Shown here one piece after another: positions 1 through 9,216 of a DNA stretch of 64,000 bases. The position numbers and the translations under genes were made by a program. Under the pieces are notes generated by a model. That model was not told where the DNA came from and did no database searches. It worked only from the letters and a program-made list of their open reading frames with translations. Position 1 is the stretch's first letter. Each line of letters begins with the position of its first letter. Source of the DNA: JAFALK01 sp042701975 (GTDB lineage Bacteria; Pseudomonadota; Gammaproteobacteria; Burkholderiales; Burkholderiaceae_C); contig CP170561.1 of the NCBI GenBank assembly GCA_042701975.1, positions 2,542,001 through 2,606,000 of the forward strand, read 5' to 3'.

Positions 1-2
1 TC

Positions 3-479
3 GCGCGGCAGCTGCGCCTGCGCAACCTGGGCGGCATCATCATTGTGGACTTCATCGACATGACCCGCGAGGAGCACAAGACCGCGGTGCTGAGCGAGTT
101 CAGGAAGCAACTGGCCAAGGACCGCACCAAGGTCACGCTGGGCGGCTTCACGCAGCTGGGCCTGGTGGAGATGACCCGCAAGCGCACCCGCGAATCGCTA
201 GCCCGCATGCTTTGCGAGCCGTGCCCGACCTGCGATGCGCGTGGCCAGATCAAGACGGCCCGCACGGTCTGCTACGACATCATGCGCGAGATCCTGCGCG
301 AGGCGCGCCAGTTCGCGCCCAAGGAATTCCGCGTGGTCGCGGCAGCCAATGTGGTGGAGATGCTGCTCGACGAAGAAAGCGCCCACCTCGCCGGCCTGTC
401 GGACTTCATCGGAAAGCCCATTTCTCTGACAGCCGAACCGTCCAATCAAACAGAACATTACGACATCGTCTTGCTCTGA
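3..479 (+). CDS. rng: Ribonuclease G, C-terminal part (5' end outside window)
   Basis: C-terminal 158 or so residues of an RNase E/G-family endoribonuclease, which in this family matures the 16S rRNA 5' end and takes part in mRNA decay. The frame is open from the first complete codon, so the start lies left of the window. Visible are the IIIVDFIDM strand of the catalytic core, the zinc-link cysteines in CEPCPTCDARG (about 213-245) and the ending SDFIGKPISL...YDIVLL. No arginine-rich scaffold extension follows, which fits RNase G rather than RNase E. The stop lies 17 bp before tolB, with no terminator between them. Confidence 0.93.
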   Translation, partial: ARQLRLRNLGGIIIVDFIDMTREEHKTAVLSEFRKQLAKDRTKVTLGGFTQLGLVEMTRKRTRESLARMLCEPCPTCDARGQIKTARTVCYDIMREILREARQFAPKEFRVVAAANVVEMLLDEESAHLAGLSDFIGKPISLTAEPSNQTEHYDIVLL

Positions 480-496
480 AGCCAAAATCCAGCCCC

Positions 497-1786
497 ATGA
501 AAGACCTTGCACAGATTCAGCGCCGCACGATGCTCGCGGGCCTGGCCTCGAGCCTCTTCGTCGCCCAGCCCGCGCTGGCCCAGTTCCGCGTGGAGATCAC
601 CGGCGTGGGCGGCAGCCAGCTGCCGATTGCGATCCCCGACTTCCGCGACGAGGCCAAGACCGGCCAGTCACTGGCTTCCATCATTCGCGCCGACCTGGAG
701 CGCAGCGGCCAGTTCCTGATCAAAGACGCCGCTGGTGTTCAGCTCTTCGAAGGCAGCACCATCAACTACAGCGAATGGCGCGGCAAGGGCGCCGATGCGC
801 TGGCCGCCGGCTCGGTCGCCAAGCTAGCCGATGGCCGCTTCGACGTGCGCTACAAGCTCTTCGACGTGGTCAAGGGCTCCGACCAGGGCGGCGAAGCCCA
901 GGCCGTGGCGCCTGACGACGTGCGCCTGGCCGCCCACCGCGTGGCCGACGCCATCTATCAAAAGCTGACCGGCGAGCGCGGTGTGTTCTCCACCCGCATG
1001 GCCTACGTCTCCAAGATCGGCGGCCGCTACAGCCTGCGCATCACCGATTCGGACGGCGAGGGCGGCCAGATCGCCCTGGCCAGCCCGATGCCCATCATCT
1101 CGCCCACCTGGTCGCCGGACGGCCGCGAGCTGGCCTACGTGTCCTTCGAGTCGAGCAAGGCCGTGGTCTGGGCGCAGGAAATCCTCACCGGACGCCGCCG
1201 CAAGATCGCGGACTTCCGCGGCTCCAACAGCGCACCGGCCTATTCGCCCGACGGCTCCAAGCTGGCCGTGACGCTCTCGCGCGCCGGCGGCTCGCAGCTC
1301 TTCCTGATCAACCGCGACGGCAGCAATGTCCAGCGCCTGACGCAGAGCCTGGCCATCGACACCGAGCCGGTCTTCGCGCCCGACGGCAGCAAGATCTATT
1401 TCGTGAGCGACCGGGGCGGTGGCCCGCAGGTCTACCGCATGCCCGTCAGCGGCGGCGCGGCCGAGCGCGTGACCTTCACCGGCGGCTACAACATCAGCCC
1501 CTCGATCAGCCCGGATGGCCGCTTGATGGCCTTCATCACGCGCGAGGGCGGCTCGGCCTTCCGCCTTTGCGTGATGGACATGAGCAGCGGCCAGGTCCAG
1601 AAGATCACCGACACCACGGCCGACGAGCGCCCGAGCTTCGCGCCCAACGGCCGGCTGATCGTCTACGCCACCCGCGCGGGTGGCCACGACGTGCTGATGA
1701 CCACTACACCGGACGGTCGCGTCAAGGCCAAGCTGACCTCGGCGGCCGACGTGCGCGAACCCACCTGGGGGCCCTTCACCCGTTGA
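497..1786 (+). CDS. tolB: Tol-Pal system protein TolB
   Basis: Periplasmic beta-propeller protein of the Tol-Pal envelope complex, a partner of Pal and the TolA C-terminus. The 429 residues begin with a signal peptide (cleavage near Ala28, QPALA/QF) containing an Arg-Arg pair ahead of the hydrophobic stretch. The N-terminal TolB domain (IAIPDFRDE...) is followed by repeated blades with SPDGR, SPDGSK and APDGSK motifs. I chose the ATG at 497 because it gives a full signal peptide and starts 17 bp after rng; the open frame upstream overlaps rng and is not TolB-like. Pal and CpoB follow in the same direction. tolQ, tolR and tolA, its usual upstream neighbours, are absent here. Confidence 0.95.
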   Translation: MKDLAQIQRRTMLAGLASSLFVAQPALAQFRVEITGVGGSQLPIAIPDFRDEAKTGQSLASIIRADLERSGQFLIKDAAGVQLFEGSTINYSEWRGKGADALAAGSVAKLADGRFDVRYKLFDVVKGSDQGGEAQAVAPDDVRLAAHRVADAIYQKLTGERGVFSTRMAYVSKIGGRYSLRITDSDGEGGQIALASPMPIISPTWSPDGRELAYVSFESSKAVVWAQEILTGRRRKIADFRGSNSAPAYSPDGSKLAVTLSRAGGSQLFLINRDGSNVQRLTQSLAIDTEPVFAPDGSKIYFVSDRGGGPQVYRMPVSGGAAERVTFTGGYNISPSISPDGRLMAFITREGGSAFRLCVMDMSSGQVQKITDTTADERPSFAPNGRLIVYATRAGGHDVLMTTTPDGRVKAKLTSAADVREPTWGPFTR

Positions 1787-1944
1787 AACCGCCGAAATCA
1801 GGGTTGAGACAGATTGCTCAGCCCATGAGGAATAGTTGCACTTGCTACCAATTGTTTCAGCAAGGCTTAAGAAGGCCTATGCTGGACATGTTGGACAATG
1901 TTAGCCGTCCCATCGAGACGATCGACGCCTTGGCGCCATAACGA

Positions 1945-1961
1945 GCCCGGCTCTACCGGGC
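1945..1961 (+). other. Hairpin in the pal leader
   Basis: GCCCGG (1945-1950), a 5-nt loop and CCGGGC (1956-1961) form a perfect stem shortly before the pal Shine-Dalgarno AGGAAG. There is no U-tract, so it is not a typical terminator. It may stabilise or process the abundant pal mRNA separately from tolB. The rest of the roughly 200 bp between tolB and pal shows no convincing gene. Confidence 0.4.
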
Positions 1962-1985
1962 ATGAACCACACAGGAAGAATCCCC

Positions 1986-2513
1986 ATGAAGATGACCCGC
2001 ATCGCCCTCTCCGCGCTGGCTCTGGCCGCTATCGCCGGTTGCGCCTCCAAGGTTGACCTCGACAAGCCCGTCGCCCCCGTTGAAAACCGCCCGGTCGCCC
2101 AGACCCCGGTGGCCCAGCCCCAGCCGGCTGCTGAACCCAAGGTCGCCACCGTCGACCTGGCCGGCGAACTGGCCCGCACCGTCGACGGCAAGCGCGTCGT
2201 GTACTTCGACTTCGACAGCTACGTCGTCAAGTCGGACTACCAAGGCATCGTCGAAGCGCACGCCAACCGCCTGAACAAGCTGAAGACCGTTTCCCTGCGC
2301 CTGGAAGGCAACACCGACGAGCGCGGTGGCAGCGAGTACAACCTGGCCCTGGGCCAGAAGCGCGCTGAAGCCGTGGCCAAGTCGCTGGAAGCCCTGGGCG
2401 TTCAGTCCGGCCAGATCGAGCCCGTGAGCTTCGGCAAGGAGCGTCCGGCCGCTGACGGCCACGACGAAGCCGCCTGGTCCAAGAACCGCCGCGTCGAGCT
2501 GAAGGACAAGTGA
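1986..2513 (+). CDS. pal: Peptidoglycan-associated lipoprotein Pal
   Basis: Outer-membrane lipoprotein (175 aa) that ties the outer membrane to peptidoglycan through its OmpA-like domain and interacts with TolB. The signal peptide ends in the lipobox AIAG-Cys19. A Pro/Ala-rich linker follows, then an OmpA domain with FDFDSYVV, the peptidoglycan-binding segment GNTDERGGSEYNLALGQKRA and the terminal KNRRVEL. The start at 1986 is preferred over an in-frame ATG at 1962 because AGGAAG sits 7-8 nt upstream of 1986 and the shorter form gives a proper lipoprotein signal. The stop codon overlaps the next ATG by one base. Confidence 0.96.
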   Translation: MKMTRIALSALALAAIAGCASKVDLDKPVAPVENRPVAQTPVAQPQPAAEPKVATVDLAGELARTVDGKRVVYFDFDSYVVKSDYQGIVEAHANRLNKLKTVSLRLEGNTDERGGSEYNLALGQKRAEAVAKSLEALGVQSGQIEPVSFGKERPAADGHDEAAWSKNRRVELKDK

Positions 2514-3286
2514 TGCGGTTTCGCGTTGCGTGCATGGCCCTTGCCTTGGCCGGTTTTTCGGGCCTGACGGCCTTGCCCGCGCGCGCTGCGCTGTTCGAGG
2601 ATGACGAGGCCCGCCGCGCCATCATCGAACTGCGCGCCAAGGTCACGGCCCTGGAAGAGGCTCGCAGCAAGCTGCAGGCCCAGATCGACGGTTCCGTCGA
2701 TCCGCTGCGTCGCACGGTACTCGATCTGCAGAACCAGATCGAGGCCCTGCGCGCCGACATGGCCAAGCTGCGCGGCACGAACGAGCAACTCGCTCACGAT
2801 CTGTCGGAAACGCAGCGCAAGCTGACCGACCAGAGCGACCAGCTCAGCTCGCGCCTGAAACCGTTGGAGCCGCAAACCGTCAGCCTCGACGGCAAGCAGT
2901 TCCAGGTCGATCCCGAGGAAAAGCGCCAATACGAAGCGGCCATGGGCATGGTTCGTCGCGGTGACTTCGCCCAGGCTTCCGACACGCTGCAAAGCTTTGC
3001 CCGCCGTTTCCCGGCGAGCGGCTATGCGGATTCGGTGGCCTTCTGGATCGGCAACGCCCAGTACGGCAACCGCCAGTACAAGGACGCCATCGCCACCTTC
3101 AAGTCCTTCGCCTCGTCGCGCCCGGATCATCCGCGTGCGCCGGACGCGCTGCTCGCCCTGGCCAACTGCCAGATCGAGCTCAAGGATAACAAGGGCGCGA
3201 AGAAGACCTTGCAGGACCTGATCAAGACCTATCCCGGTTCCGAAGCGGCCCAAGCCGCGAAGGAACGTGCGGCTGCGCTGAAGTAA
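2513..3286 (+). CDS. cpoB: Tol-Pal associated periplasmic protein CpoB (YbgF)
   Basis: Periplasmic protein of about 257 aa that coordinates PBP1B and Tol-Pal function during constriction in studied bacteria. It has a signal peptide (cleavage near ARA25/A), an N-terminal trimerising coiled coil (roughly 30-120, repeated L/I heptads and Q/D/R-rich) and a C-terminal TPR region with GDFAQASDTLQSFARRFP and GNRQYKDAIATFKSF repeats. The ATG at 2513 overlaps the pal TGA (TGATG), so translation is probably coupled; a GTG directly upstream at 2510 is an alternative. An intrinsic terminator follows. Confidence 0.93.
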   Translation: MRFRVACMALALAGFSGLTALPARAALFEDDEARRAIIELRAKVTALEEARSKLQAQIDGSVDPLRRTVLDLQNQIEALRADMAKLRGTNEQLAHDLSETQRKLTDQSDQLSSRLKPLEPQTVSLDGKQFQVDPEEKRQYEAAMGMVRRGDFAQASDTLQSFARRFPASGYADSVAFWIGNAQYGNRQYKDAIATFKSFASSRPDHPRAPDALLALANCQIELKDNKGAKKTLQDLIKTYPGSEAAQAAKERAAALK

Positions 3287-3313
3287 GCCGTTATCTGAGC
3301 TTATCGACACGCG

Positions 3314-3344
3314 AAGGGCCTCCAATATGGGGGCCCTTTCTCTT
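3314..3344 (+). terminator. Rho-independent terminator after tolB-pal-cpoB
   Basis: AAGGGCCTCC (3314-3323) pairs with GGGGGCCCTT (3329-3338) with one wobble and a short loop, followed by TTTCTCTT. It lies 27 bp after the cpoB stop and closes the tol-pal transcript. Confidence 0.85.
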
Positions 3345-3362
3345 GCTCCCTAAAATCCCGGC

Positions 3363-4469
3363 ATGCCTGAGATCGACCTCCACGCCATCGCAACCCTTGT
3401 GCTCTGGGCCACCTTCGGCCTCACCTTCATCATGGGCGCCGTCGCCCAGCGCACCCATTTCTGCACCATGGGCGCGGTGGCCGATATCGTCAACATGGGC
3501 TCCTGGGCGCGCATGCGCATGTGGGTGCTGGCCATGGGCGTGGCGATGGTCGGCTTCAACGCCATGGTGGCGCTGGGCTGGATCGACGCGGGCAAAAGCA
3601 TCTACGCCACGCCGCGCTTCCTCTGGTTGTCCAACATCGTCGGCGGCCTGATGTTCGGCTGGGGCATGGTGATGGCCTCGGGCTGCGGCTCCAAGACCCT
3701 GGTGCGCATGGGCGCGGGCAACCTCAAGTCGCTGATCGTCTTCATCGTCATGGGGGTGACGGCCTTCGCCACGCTCAAGGGCATCACGGCCGTGGTGCGC
3801 GTGAACACGGTGGACGCCGTGAATGCGCAGCTCGGCACCGGGCAGGACCTGCCTTCGCTGCTGGCTCCGGCCGTCGGCATGACCAAGGGCCAGCTGGCGC
3901 TGCTGCTCGGCGGTGTGCTGGGTGCGGCGCTGATCGTCTGGGCGCTGATGCGCGAAGAAGGCCGCACGGGCGATGTGCTGGTGGGCGGCATCGTTACCGG
4001 CGCCGTCATCGCGAGCGTGTGGTGGGTGGGCGGGCATCTGGGCCATGTGGCCGAGGACCCGAATACGCTGGAGGAAGTCTTCGTCGGCGCCGCCGCGCGC
4101 GAGCGCATGGAGGCCCTGAGTTTCGTGTCGCCCGTGGCCAACACGCTGGACTGGCTGCTGTTCTTCAGCGACAAGAGCAAGGCGCTCAACATCGGCATCG
4201 TGGCCGTGTTCGGCATGATCGCCGGCTCGGGCGTTTATGCGCTGGCCACCAAGGCTTTTCGCTGGGAATCCTTCCGCACGACCGAAGACCTGGCCATGCA
4301 CATGATCGGCGCCGTGCTGATGGGCGTGGGCGGCGTGACGGCGCTGGGTTGCACGATCGGCCAAGGCCTGTCGGGCCTCTCGACGCTGAGCATTGGCAGC
4401 TTCATCGCGCTGGCGTCCATCATCGTCGGCGCCTGGGGTTGCCTGCGCTGGCAGCTCTCGCGGATCTGA
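3363..4469 (+). CDS. YeeE/YedE-family sulfur-compound transporter
   Basis: Polytopic inner-membrane protein of 368 aa, with about 9-10 hydrophobic segments, of the YeeE/YedE family; the characterised member TsuA imports thiosulfate. The family's conserved cysteine motifs are visible: HFCTMGAV (Cys34), MASGCGSKTLVRMG (about residue 110) and ALGCTIGQGLSG (about residue 330), which line the conduction path in TsuA. No TusA/SirA-like partner gene is adjacent, so the substrate is not fixed by context; thiosulfate or another reduced sulfur species is an inference. The stop lies 3 bp before the tcdA ATG, so the two are probably co-transcribed. Confidence 0.88.
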   Translation: MPEIDLHAIATLVLWATFGLTFIMGAVAQRTHFCTMGAVADIVNMGSWARMRMWVLAMGVAMVGFNAMVALGWIDAGKSIYATPRFLWLSNIVGGLMFGWGMVMASGCGSKTLVRMGAGNLKSLIVFIVMGVTAFATLKGITAVVRVNTVDAVNAQLGTGQDLPSLLAPAVGMTKGQLALLLGGVLGAALIVWALMREEGRTGDVLVGGIVTGAVIASVWWVGGHLGHVAEDPNTLEEVFVGAAARERMEALSFVSPVANTLDWLLFFSDKSKALNIGIVAVFGMIAGSGVYALATKAFRWESFRTTEDLAMHMIGAVLMGVGGVTALGCTIGQGLSGLSTLSIGSFIALASIIVGAWGCLRWQLSRI

Positions 4470-4472
4470 TCG

Positions 4473-5255
4473 ATGCTGGCTGCAACGATCGACGCTGATG
4501 CCGAACGCCGCTTCGGCGGGTTGTCTCGCCTGTACGGCGAGCGCGACTACCGCCGCCTGCGCGGCGCGCGCTTCGCTGTCGTCGGCCTGGGCGGTGTGGG
4601 CTCCTGGGCCGTGGAGGCGCTGGCGCGCTCCGGCGTGGCCAGCCTGACGCTGATCGACTTCGACCAGGTGGCCGAATCCAACATCAACCGCCAGGTGCAG
4701 GCGCTGTCCAGCACCGTCGGGCAATCGAAGGGCGACGCGCTGCGTGCGCGCATCCACGAGATCCATCCGATCTGCGAAGTGAACTTCATCGAGGAGTTCG
4801 TCGCTGCGGACAACTGGCCCGCGCTGCTGACGCACGAAATCGACGGACTCATCGACGCCTGCGACCAGGTCCGCGCCAAGGCCGTGCTGGCTGCCTGGGC
4901 GCGCGATCACAAGCTGCCTTTCGTGAGCGTCGGCGCGGCCGGCGGCAAGCGCGCGCCGCAAGCCATCGAGGTGGAAGACCTCGCCAACACCACGCACGAT
5001 CCGCTGCTGTCGAGCCTGCGCCAGCGCTTGCGCAAGTTCCATGCAGCGCCACGCGCCGGACGCATCGGCGTTCGTTGCGTGTTCTCGCGCGAGGCCGTGA
5101 AGCGCCCGGAAGCGGAAGGCGAGGCGTGTGACGTGGATGGCACGCTCAACTGCGCCGGCTATGGATCGAGCGTGATGGTCACGTCGAGCTTTGGCATGAC
5201 GGCCGCAGCCGTGCTGGTTCAGGAATTTTTGGCGCAGGACTTGTCACGAGGGTGA
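4473..5255 (+). CDS. tcdA: tRNA threonylcarbamoyladenosine dehydratase TcdA
   Basis: E1-like ATP-dependent enzyme (260 aa) that cyclises t6A37 of ANN-decoding tRNAs to ct6A. The nucleotide-binding motif GLGGVGS is at residues 38-44, followed by LIDFDQV, NINRQ and the central IDACDQVRAK segment, all typical of TcdA/CsdL within the ThiF/MoeB superfamily. There are no zinc-binding CxxC pairs, which argues against MoeB. It starts 3 bp after the YeeE-type gene. Its stop codon lies inside the promoter of the following tRNA-Lys operon; those tRNAs decode AAA/AAG and are natural TcdA substrates. Confidence 0.93.
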   Translation: MLAATIDADAERRFGGLSRLYGERDYRRLRGARFAVVGLGGVGSWAVEALARSGVASLTLIDFDQVAESNINRQVQALSSTVGQSKGDALRARIHEIHPICEVNFIEEFVAADNWPALLTHEIDGLIDACDQVRAKAVLAAWARDHKLPFVSVGAAGGKRAPQAIEVEDLANTTHDPLLSSLRQRLRKFHAAPRAGRIGVRCVFSREAVKRPEAEGEACDVDGTLNCAGYGSSVMVTSSFGMTAAAVLVQEFLAQDLSRG

Positions 5256-5270
5256 AAACCCTCCTATAAT
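5241..5270 (+). promoter_or_regulatory. Sigma-70 promoter of the tRNA-Lys operon
   Basis: TTGTCA (5241-5246), an 18-bp spacer and TATAAT (5265-5270) form a near-consensus promoter about 55 bp before the first tRNA. It overlaps the end of tcdA. The spacer contains a perfect 6-bp hairpin with a GAAA loop (5248-5263), and the tcdA TGA at 5253-5255 lies inside it. Confidence 0.85.
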
Positions 5271-5330
5271 ATGAGGCTCTGCTGAAGAGCGCGGCTGAAC
5301 AGAAATGCAAGGTTGCAAATAGCTCTTTTG

Positions 5331-5406
5331 GGGTTGTTAGCTCAGTCGGTAGAGCAGCGGACTTTTAATCCGTTGGTCACAGGTTCGAATCCTGTACAAC
5401 CCACCA
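5331..5406 (+). tRNA. tRNA-Lys (anticodon TTT)
   Basis: A 76-nt cloverleaf: acceptor GGGTTGT pairs with ACAACCC, D-arm AGCTCAGTCGGTAGAGC, anticodon TTT at 5364-5366 in the loop CTTTTAA, T-arm AGGTTCGAATCCT, discriminator A and encoded CCA. It reads AAA (and AAG by wobble). Confidence 0.97.
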
Positions 5407-5446
5407 GTTGTATTGGTTTTGGCAGAGACACTGGGTGTATCGCAGT

Positions 5447-5522
5447 GGGTCCTTAGCTCAGTTGGTAGAGCAGCGGACTCTTAATCCGTTGGTCGAAGGT
5501 TCGAATCCTTCAGGGCCCACCA
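5447..5522 (+). tRNA. tRNA-Lys (anticodon CTT), copy 1
   Basis: A 76-nt cloverleaf with acceptor GGGTCCT/AGGGCCC (one wobble), anticodon CTT at 5480-5482, T-loop TTCGAAT and encoded CCA. It is identical to the copy at 5569-5644. Confidence 0.97.
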
Positions 5523-5568
5523 CTCGATACCCGGCACCGAATTTGCGCAAGCGAATTGCGAAGAATTC

Positions 5569-5644
5569 GGGTCCTTAGCTCAGTTGGTAGAGCAGCGGAC
5601 TCTTAATCCGTTGGTCGAAGGTTCGAATCCTTCAGGGCCCACCA
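5569..5644 (+). tRNA. tRNA-Lys (anticodon CTT), copy 2
   Basis: Second identical tRNA-Lys(CTT), anticodon at 5602-5604, CCA encoded at 5642-5644. It is separated from the first copy by 46 bp and followed directly by the operon terminator. Confidence 0.97.
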
Positions 5645-5648
5645 GCAC

Positions 5649-5686
5649 AAAGGCTCGACGCTTCAGGCGTCGGGCCTTTTGTCTTT
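5649..5686 (+). terminator. Terminator of the tRNA-Lys operon
   Basis: AAGGCTCGACGC pairs with GCGTCGGGCCTT (one wobble) across a short loop and is followed by TTTGTCTTTC. It begins 5 bp after the last tRNA. The remaining bases up to cysB (5820) hold no gene and presumably the cysB promoter. Confidence 0.88.
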
Positions 5687-6713
5687 CTGGGCTAACTTCC
5701 TCGGCTGGCCCAGGGCGCGCGTATATGCGCTGGCCGACTACCGATATGCCGATTCAGTCGATTTGCGATGAAGAAGCCCGGATCAAAATCCGCTTTTCGC
5801 ATAACGACGAGTTTCGACGGTGAACTTCCAGCAACTCCGCTCCATCCGCGAGGCCTCGCGCCTGGGCTTCAACCTGACGGCCGTGGCCGAGAGCCTGCAC
5901 ACGTCGCAGCCGGGCGTCAGCCGCCAGATCCGCGAGCTGGAGGAGGAGCTTGGGATCGAGATCTTTCATCGCGCCGGCAAGCGCCTCACCGGCCTGACGG
6001 GGCCCGGCAAGGCGGTGCTGCCCATCGTCGAGCGGCTGCTGCATGAGGCGGAGAACCTGCGCCGCGCCGGCGAAGACTTCGCCGCACAGGATCGCGGCAC
6101 GCTGACCATCGCTGCCACCCACTCGCAGGCCCGTTACGCCTTGCCGGGCGCCGTGCGCGACTTCGCGGCCCATCACCCGGAGGTGGCCCTGCGCCTGCGC
6201 CAAGGCAGCCCGCGCCAGGTGGCCGAGATGCTGATCTCCGGCGAGGCCGACATCGGCGTGGCCACCGAAGCGCTGTCCACCTACGAGCAGCTCGTGGCGT
6301 TGCCGTGCTACCAGTGGACGCACATTGCCATCGTGCCGCCCAACCACCCGCTGGCGGAGGCTGCAGCCAGAGGCGAGAAGCTCACCGCTGCACGCCTCTC
6401 TGAATTCCCCATCGTCACCTATGAGGACGGCTATACCGGCCGCAGCCACATCGACGCCGGCTTCGAGCGTGCGGGCGTGCGCGCTAGCATCGTCATGGAG
6501 GCCATGGATGCCGACGTGATCAAGACTTATGTGGAACTGGGCATGGGCGTCGGGTTGATCGCCGCCATCGCCTTTGACGAGCAGCGCGATTCCCACCTGC
6601 GTGCCATCGATGCTCGCCACCTGTTCGCGCCCAACCTCACGAGGCTGGGCATCAAGCGCGGAGCCTTTCTGCGCTCCTACGTCTACGACTTCATCGAGAC
6701 GTTTGCCCCGCCC

Positions 6714-7489
<776 letters not shown>

Positions 7490-7493
<4 letters not shown>

Positions 7494-8380
7494 GATGCGT
7501 TCAAGTCCTTCTTGATGCGGCCGCCCACCACGTGTTTGAGCACCAGGGTGACGAGGGCCAGCAGCGCCAGCAGGGAGGCCACGGCGAATGCGGCCGCGAA
7601 CTGGTATTCGTTGTAGGCGATCTCGATGTGCAGAGGCAGCGTGTTGGTCTCGCCGCGCACATGGCCCGAAACCACGCTGACGGCGCCGAACTCGCCCATG
7701 GCCCGCGCATTGCACAGGATCACGCCGTAGAGCAGCGCCCAGCGGATGTTGGGCAACGTGACACGCCAGAAGGTCTGCCAGCCGCTGGCGCCGAGCACGC
7801 GGGCGGCCTCCTCCTGCTCGATGCCTTGCGTCTGCATCAGCGGGATCAGCTCGCGCGCGACAAACGGCACGGTGACAAAGACCGTGGCCAGCACGATGCC
7901 CGGCACGGCGAAGATCACGCGCACATCGTGCTCGCGCAGCCAGCCGCCCCACCAACCCTGCGCGCCGAACAGCAGCACGTAGATCAGGCCGGCGATGACG
8001 GGGCTGACGGAGAAGGGCAGATCGATCAGCGTGAGCAACACCTGCTTGCCGCGGAAATCGAACTTGGCGATCAGCCAGGCCGAGGCCACGCCGAACACCA
8101 GGTTCAGCGGCACGGCGATGGCGGCTGCCAACAGCGTGAGGCGCAGCGCGGCGAGCGCGTCGGGTTCGGTGATGGCGGCGAAGTTGACCTCCAGTCCCTT
8201 GCGCAGCGCTTCATAAAAGACGCTGGCGAGCGGCACGACCAGGAACAGCCCGACAAAGCTCAGGCTCACCGTCAGCAGCAACCAGCGCAGCCAGCGCGGG
8301 TCCTCGGTGGGCTTGAGTGGCGCGGCACGGCGGCGGCCCGCCTCGGCGGCGGGCAGGGTGATCGTCGTCGTGCTGTTCAT
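7490..8380 (-). CDS. cysW: Sulfate ABC transporter permease CysW
   Basis: Inner-membrane permease (296 aa) of the sulfate importer, with six or so hydrophobic segments and the coupling-helix EAA motif EEAARVLGASGWQTFWRVTLP followed by NARAMGEFGAVSVVSGH, which is characteristic of CysW. A 40-residue soluble N-terminus precedes the first membrane segment. It overlaps cysT upstream and cysA downstream by 4 bp each, so the three are translationally coupled. Confidence 0.95.
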
Positions 8381-9216
8381 GTGGTCAGTCCTTGTCTGCG
8401 GCGCGTCCAGGCCTGCAGCAGGTTGATCAGCAACAGCAGCACGAAGGACGCCAGCAGCATCACCACGGCGATGGCGGTGGCGCCGGCGTAGTCGTACTGC
8501 TCCAGCTTGGTGATGATCATCAGCGGCGTGATCTCGCTGACCATGGGCATGTTGCCGGCGATGAAGATCACCGACCCGTACTCGCCCACAGCGCGCGCAA
8601 AGGCGAGTGCAAAGCCCGTCAGCCAGGCGGGCAACAGCGCCGGCAGCACGACCAGAGCCAGCGTCTGCCAGCGCTGCGCGCCGAGCAGGGCCGAGGCCTC
8701 TTCCAGGTCCTGGCCGAGGTTCTCGATCACCGGCTGCAGCGTGCGCACGACGAAGGGCAGGCCGATGAACACGAGGGCCACGAACACGCCCACCGGTGTG
8801 AAGGCCACCTTGAAGGGCAGGAAGCGACCGATGGCGCCGTTCTCGGCGTACAGCGCCGTCAGCGCGATGCCGGCCACGGCGGTGGGCAGGGCGAAGGGCA
8901 GATCCACGATGGCATCGATCAGCTTGCGGCCCGGGAATTCGTAGCGCACCAGCACCCAGGCCAGCACCAGGCCGAAGACGGCGTTCACCGTGGCGGCGGC
9001 CAACGCAGCACCGAAGGAGAGCCGGTACGAAGCCAGCACGCGCGGCGCAGCCACGGCGTCGATGAAGCCCTTCCAGTCAAGCGTGAAGGTCTTGAGGAAG
9101 GCGGCGGAGAGCGGCAACAAGACCACCAGGCCCAGGTACAGCAGCACCAGGCCAAGGGTCAGGTTGAAACCGGGCAGCACGCTGTGCTGCCGAAGTAGCA
9201 GGTTACTTGGGCGCAT
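8377..9216 (-). CDS. cysT: Sulfate ABC transporter permease CysT (CysU)
   Basis: Inner-membrane permease (279 aa) pairing with CysW. It contains VDLPFALPTAVAGIALTALY, the EAA loop DLEEASALLGAQRWQTLALVVLP, and ARAVGEYGSVIFIAGNMP, the CysT signature. It overlaps the end of sbp by 14 bp and the start of cysW by 4 bp. Confidence 0.95.
   Translation of the reverse strand: MRPSNLLLRQHSVLPGFNLTLGLVLLYLGLVVLLPLSAAFLKTFTLDWKGFIDAVAAPRVLASYRLSFGAALAAATVNAVFGLVLAWVLVRYEFPGRKLIDAIVDLPFALPTAVAGIALTALYAENGAIGRFLPFKVAFTPVGVFVALVFIGLPFVVRTLQPVIENLGQDLEEASALLGAQRWQTLALVVLPALLPAWLTGFALAFARAVGEYGSVIFIAGNMPMVSEITPLMIITKLEQYDYAGATAIAVVMLLASFVLLLLINLLQAWTRRRQGLTT

Noticed and set aside
3291..5042. 583-codon minus-strand frame, His/Arg/Ala rich
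   Set aside because: Antisense shadow of the YeeE-type and tcdA genes, caused by high GC; low-complexity composition and no family resemblance.
5331..5644. tRNA-Lys cluster as an integration (att) site
   Set aside because: No integrase, no repeated 3' tRNA fragment downstream and a normal terminator follows; cysB comes next.
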